DNA of 64,000 nucleotides, taken from contig CAKSLQ010000011.1 of the NCBI GenBank assembly GCA_934467415.1, positions 27,306-91,305 on the forward strand, in the 5' to 3' direction. Origin of the DNA: an uncultured Eubacteriales bacterium. GTDB taxonomy: Bacteria; Bacillota; Clostridia; Oscillospirales; CAG-272. A model generated the notes under the pieces. The model saw nothing but the letters and a program-made list of their open reading frames with translations, was not told the DNA's origin and searched no databases. Made by a program: the position numbers and the translations under genes. Below, one piece after another: positions 61,134-64,000 of this stretch (the first letter of the stretch is position 1; every line of letters begins with the position of its first letter).

Positions 61134-61755
61134 TCAGCAGCACCTCCATCACACTCATCATTTTCTTATAAACACCCATTTCCTTTGCGTATTTGGAAAG
61201 GTTGGCAAGGTTTTTCTTTTCATCCGCCACATAAGCATTGACGGCTTTGTTGAATATCTCGTTATCCAGCTTCGTGCGGTACTTGAAGCAGTCGCAGACG
61301 GTGCGTTCACGGTCATAGACTGGAAGTGTTACGCCATTGAAGGTGCCAGTTGTTTCCCCCAGGTGAAACATCGGATTCTGCACATAATACGCTTTCACCG
61401 GCACTTCCGTCTGAATCGCCTTCACCGTTCTGGAATAAGAGCGTGGGACGGCAATCGACCATTCTCTGGGCGCAAAGTCGCTATAGCCGTAGTAGAACAG
61501 AGCTGATTCAACGCAGATGACCCCGTGCGTCATCAGTTTCGAAAGGATAAGCTCCTCTTTGGGCTCGTCCCCGACAGCCAGCTTGTAATACCCTTTCTTC
61601 ACACGCTCGAGATACCCCTGCTTACAAAGCGCATATACATCTTGGCCTTTGAGTCCGGCAGAAATGAAATCCGATTTCTTTGCAATTTCTCCGATGGTAT
61701 CAAAGACTTCGTTGACGATATCGTACTTGCTCAACCTGTCACCAACTTTCTGCAC
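61126..61755 (-). CDS. AbiEi-family antitoxin / transcriptional regulator
   Basis: A protein of up to 209 residues with an N-terminal winged helix (IVNEVFDTIGEIAKKSDFIS, LERVKKGYYKLA) and an AbiEi C-terminal domain (VICVESALFYYGYS, YDRERTVCDCFKYR). The start is uncertain: GTG at 61755 has no ribosome site and lies in an inverted-repeat arm. TTG at 61734 has GGTGA upstream and would give MSKYDIVNEV, a natural start. It neutralises the toxin and binds the promoter in known systems. First gene of the four-gene operon. Confidence 0.88.
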   Translation of the reverse strand: MQKVGDRLSKYDIVNEVFDTIGEIAKKSDFISAGLKGQDVYALCKQGYLERVKKGYYKLAVGDEPKEELILSKLMTHGVICVESALFYYGYSDFAPREWSIAVPRSYSRTVKAIQTEVPVKAYYVQNPMFHLGETTGTFNGVTLPVYDRERTVCDCFKYRTKLDNEIFNKAVNAYVADEKKNLANLSKYAKEMGVYKKMMSVMEVLLNG

Positions 61756-61843
61756 GCAATATTTGCATTATGCGTGTTTATATTATAATACCAACGCTCC
61801 AAAAAATCAATATGTTTTGCACGCTTTTTGAAAATATTGCGTG
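61753..61843. promoter_or_regulatory. 12-bp inverted repeat flanking the abiE promoter
   Basis: CACGCAATATTT (61753-61764) and AAATATTGCGTG (61832-61843) are perfect inverted arms on both sides of the promoter. Known AbiEi antitoxins bind paired inverted repeats at their own promoter. Confidence 0.7.
61782..61810 (-). promoter_or_regulatory. Promoter of the abiE-BcgI-like operon
   Basis: TTGATT, 17 bases, TATAAT on the minus strand. The stretch 61844-62045 is non-coding and has no recognised element. Confidence 0.8.
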
Positions 61844-62045
61844 TAAATTTTGAAAAGCAGTATTGCAATTCAAAGAGCACTGCGCTATAATATCTATACA
61901 GATTGGTCCTGCACCAACCTATCTTCGTGACAACACGATGACAACAGGAATTATGATACACCGTAATTCTTGGATAATCTAAGTAATCCTGATAATCGGA
62001 GCGAAACCATCTATACAAAATCGTTTAGGTCACGGTTTCAGGGAG

Positions 62046-62058
62046 CGAGTGGGAATAA
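62046..62058. other. Right attachment repeat of the guaA island
   Basis: CGAGTGGGAATAA repeats the guaA 3' end (56801-56813) with one difference, giving TAA in place of TGA. Confidence 0.75.
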
Positions 62059-62076
62059 TTATAGGGTATAAGCGCA

Positions 62077-62112
62077 ACGGCGGCAGGGGTTTTCCCTGCC
62101 GCCGTTTTTTTC
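62077..62112 (+). terminator. Probable original guaA terminator, displaced by the island
   Basis: AACGGCGGCAGGG and CCCTGCCGCCGTT arms followed by T7 on the plus strand only. No plus-strand gene precedes it; it lies 18 bases after the right attachment repeat, as a terminator would after guaA. Confidence 0.7.
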
Positions 62113-62126
62113 ATTTTTTCATACGG

Positions 62127-62987
62127 TTAAGATAGGATGTCTCCAATATCCGAGTCGATGCAGATAGACTGCCGTTCGATTTCCCGGGGGCAAACCGCCT
62201 GTCCTTGGTTGATGCAGGCGTAGGTGGCGTTTGGGTTCTTCGCCGTCATCTGCCAGAAGGGGTACTTGATGATAATCGGGGTATTATAGCCAACGCCCAA
62301 TTCAAGAAAGAGAATTTTTCCGCCCGCACGGGTACGGAGAAAATTCTCATACCGCTCCGCGGCTCTGTGCCAGCCCTCGTCCTCCACGAATTTATCATCG
62401 CTGCGGAGGTTCATGGTCAGCGGTTTCCCACAGTGGGGGCAGACAGGGAGCAGCTCTGTCGGGATTTTCATATTTTCCTGCCGCGTGACCATTTCACGGA
62501 TCACGGCTTCGTTATCAAAGGTTTCCTGACAGCACGGTTCGCTGCACTGGAACAGACCGTAATCCCCCTGCGTGTAAAACAGCCGCTTTTTATCAAAGCC
62601 CGCTTTCTGAAAGCAATGATCCACGTTGGTTGTGATGACAAAATAGTCCTTGTCCTTTACCAGCTTCAAAAGGTCATCATAGAGCGGTTTGGGAGCATCC
62701 ATATAGCGGTTGATGTAGATGTACCGGCTCCAATACGCCCAATGCTCCTCCTGCGTGGCAAACGGATAAAAGCCGCCGGAATACATATCACGGATACCGT
62801 ACTTTGCCGCAAAATCGGAAAAGTACTTTTCAAACCGCTCGCCGGTGTAAACAAATCCGGCAGAGGTGGAAAGCCCTGCCCCGGCACCGATCACAACAGC
62901 GTCGGCCGTGTGGATTTTTTCTTTTAACTTTTCTATATTATCCGAGATATTCTCGATAGATTTCGTAGTCTGAATTCTTGAAAACAT
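62127..62987 (-). CDS. SirTM-type sirtuin (macrodomain-linked ADP-ribosyltransferase)
   Basis: A 286-residue sirtuin fold. The NAD-binding GAGAGLSTSAGF is at 34-45 and ITTNVDHCF at 118-126. The usual catalytic His-Gly is replaced by Gln140-Gly141 (YTQGDYG). Zinc ligands are Cys148, Cys152/153, Cys183 and Cys186. The class M sirtuins with this pattern mono-ADP-ribosylate protein partners, in studied cases a lipoylated carrier. AAGGTGAT precedes the ATG at 62987, which lies 50 bases inside the macrodomain gene. Confidence 0.9.
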   Translation of the reverse strand: MFSRIQTTKSIENISDNIEKLKEKIHTADAVVIGAGAGLSTSAGFVYTGERFEKYFSDFAAKYGIRDMYSGGFYPFATQEEHWAYWSRYIYINRYMDAPKPLYDDLLKLVKDKDYFVITTNVDHCFQKAGFDKKRLFYTQGDYGLFQCSEPCCQETFDNEAVIREMVTRQENMKIPTELLPVCPHCGKPLTMNLRSDDKFVEDEGWHRAAERYENFLRTRAGGKILFLELGVGYNTPIIIKYPFWQMTAKNPNATYACINQGQAVCPREIERQSICIDSDIGDILS

Positions 62988-63711
62988 TAAATATCACCTT
63001 GATTTTACTGTTTGTCAGCTTTTTGTATTCGCTGACTGTTTCGATTGCGATTTTTGCGGCTTTGTCATTTGGAAAATGAAATTCACCTGTGGATATGCAG
63101 CAAAAAGCAACGCTGTTTAACTTGTATTCATCCGCAAGTGTCAAGCAAGAACGATAGCAAGAACGCAGCAATTCGCAATCCTTTTCTGTCAATTTGCCTG
63201 TAACTATCGGACCGACCGTATGCAGCACATAGCGACAGGGCAGATTGAACGCAGGCGTGATTTTTGCCCGCCCGGTGGGTTCGGGATAGCCCTGCTGTTC
63301 CATCAGCTCCGCGCAGGCAAGCCGCAGCTCCACGCCTGAAAATGTGTGAATGGCGTTGTCAATGCAGCGGTGGTTCGGAATATAGCAGCCGGTCATGCCG
63401 CTGTTTGCCGCATTGACGATGGCATCACATTTCAGCGTTGTAATATCGCCCTGCCACAAATAAATGTCGGGTTTGATCGGTTCTAAATCGTCTGTACTTG
63501 TTATGCCTTTTTGAGCAATTTCCTCTTGCAAATATGCATCCTGCACACTGAGAAAATCATCACCTGCCGGCAATGGCAAACGAACATTAAAAAGCGCACG
63601 AAGCAGTTGCTTTTCTTCCGTTTTGCTGATTGGAACAGGTATATTTGAATATTCGGGCTGTTCTTTCAGCAGTTCTGCAATTAAATACTTTCTTCTATCG
63701 TCCTGTGTCAT
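62938..63711 (-). CDS. Zinc-containing macrodomain protein-ADP-ribose hydrolase
   Basis: A 257-residue protein. The macrodomain has CDAIVNAANSGMTGCY and the zinc motif GCYIPNHRCIDNAIH, then VLHTVGPIVTGK and VAFCCISTGEFHFP. This zinc class removes ADP-ribose added by the partner sirtuin. The ATG at 63711 has GGAGGG nine bases upstream; the earlier ATG lies across a hairpin. Its 3' end overlaps the sirtuin start by 50 bases. Confidence 0.92.
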   Translation of the reverse strand: MTQDDRRKYLIAELLKEQPEYSNIPVPISKTEEKQLLRALFNVRLPLPAGDDFLSVQDAYLQEEIAQKGITSTDDLEPIKPDIYLWQGDITTLKCDAIVNAANSGMTGCYIPNHRCIDNAIHTFSGVELRLACAELMEQQGYPEPTGRAKITPAFNLPCRYVLHTVGPIVTGKLTEKDCELLRSCYRSCLTLADEYKLNSVAFCCISTGEFHFPNDKAAKIAIETVSEYKKLTNSKIKVIFNVFKNSDYEIYREYLG

Positions 63712-63738
63712 CGTGTTCCCTCCGTACAAAGGCAGAAA

Positions 63739-63769
63739 GCCACGCAAGAAAGGGCTTGCGTGGCTCTTG
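63739..63769. terminator. Hairpin terminator of the SnoaL-like gene
   Basis: AGCCACGCAAG and CTTGCGTGGCT arms just after the stop at 63776. Confidence 0.75.
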
Positions 63770-63775
63770 CTCTCA

Positions 63776-64000
63776 TCAGAACTTGCCGTTCTGATTCTGC
63801 CAAGCGGATTTATCGGCAATCGTCTCCATTACATCCCAATGTTCTGCAATTTTGCCGTTTTCAATTCTCCACAAATCATAATAAGCTGTAGGTGCTCCGC
63901 CGAAAGCGCCCTCGCTGACCGCAAGCACATAATTGCCCTGTGCAAGCACCTGATGAACAGTAGTATAAATCATCCGGATGCCCTGCTTGCCGAGTGCTTC
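63776..64000 (-). CDS. SnoaL-like / NTF2-fold protein (partial, N-terminus outside window)
   Basis: The last 74 residues of a frame entering from the right edge: VHQVLAQGNYVLAVSEG, YYDLWRIENGKIAEHWDVME, as in SnoaL-like NTF2-fold proteins. The visible ATG at 63973 is internal to the frame. Such proteins are small enzymes or binding proteins of varied function. Confidence 0.8.
   Translation of the reverse strand, partial: EALGKQGIRMIYTTVHQVLAQGNYVLAVSEGAFGGAPTAYYDLWRIENGKIAEHWDVMETIADKSAWQNQNGKF

Noticed and set aside
61731..62018. A 95-codon frame on the minus strand in the island's right end
   Set aside because: It overlaps the abiE promoter and inverted-repeat arms, has no homology I recognise and no ribosome site.

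Overview
The window looks like a chromosome segment of a high-GC Clostridia-type Firmicute, perhaps an Oscillospirales-like gut or rumen anaerobe. The grounds are sigA-type promoters with TTG-A and TATACT/TATAAT boxes almost always 17 bp apart, strong GGAGG ribosome sites, S-layer-homology (SLH) and dockerin-like surface proteins, GH43 enzymes, RbsABC-type sugar importers, and AT-poor coding DNA. The genus is an inference. No rRNA, tRNA, CRISPR array or insertion sequence was recognised.

Layout. 1-506: start of a secreted surface protein cut by the window edge. 826-9150: a seven-gene sugar operon (importer, metal-dependent hydrolase, SGNH esterase, NagB, PfkB kinase) behind a LacI regulator whose operators GCGCAAACGTTTGCGC lie in both leaders. 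9351-20643: a polysaccharide locus with a cytoplasmic-type GH43, an operon of a TIM-barrel enzyme, a GH43 lipoprotein and an SLH protein, a secreted protein with a 59-residue partner, and a divergent AraC regulator beside a solute-binding lipoprotein. Three of these promoters carry the same direct repeat with 21-bp period against the -35 box. 20694-23330: argG-argH under ARG boxes. 23521-32171: three tandem giant paralogues, each with an SGNH esterase domain between beta-repeat regions and a dockerin-like tail. 32347-34845: an SLH protein with a sialidase-like fold. 35034-40714: a five-gene importer with a DUF3798-type binding protein.

40932-56813 is mostly housekeeping: mscS, hisS, an ABC exporter, an SLH-free lipoprotein, a P-loop ATPase, a two-component system, an HtrA protease, ruvX, queA, dapA and a long-form guaA. 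It is interrupted by four structured inverted-repeat elements.

56801-62058 is a small, AT-richer island at the 3' end of guaA. It is bounded by CGAGTGGGAAT repeats and carries one translationally coupled operon: AbiEi antitoxin, AbiEii toxin, BcgI-like nuclease-methyltransferase, specificity subunit. The probable original guaA terminator now sits just beyond the distal repeat. 62127-64000 holds a SirTM sirtuin, a zinc macrodomain and a partial SnoaL-like gene.

Together the first 40 kb appear devoted to binding, deacylating, cutting and importing complex carbohydrate, and the last 7 kb to defence and ADP-ribose signalling.
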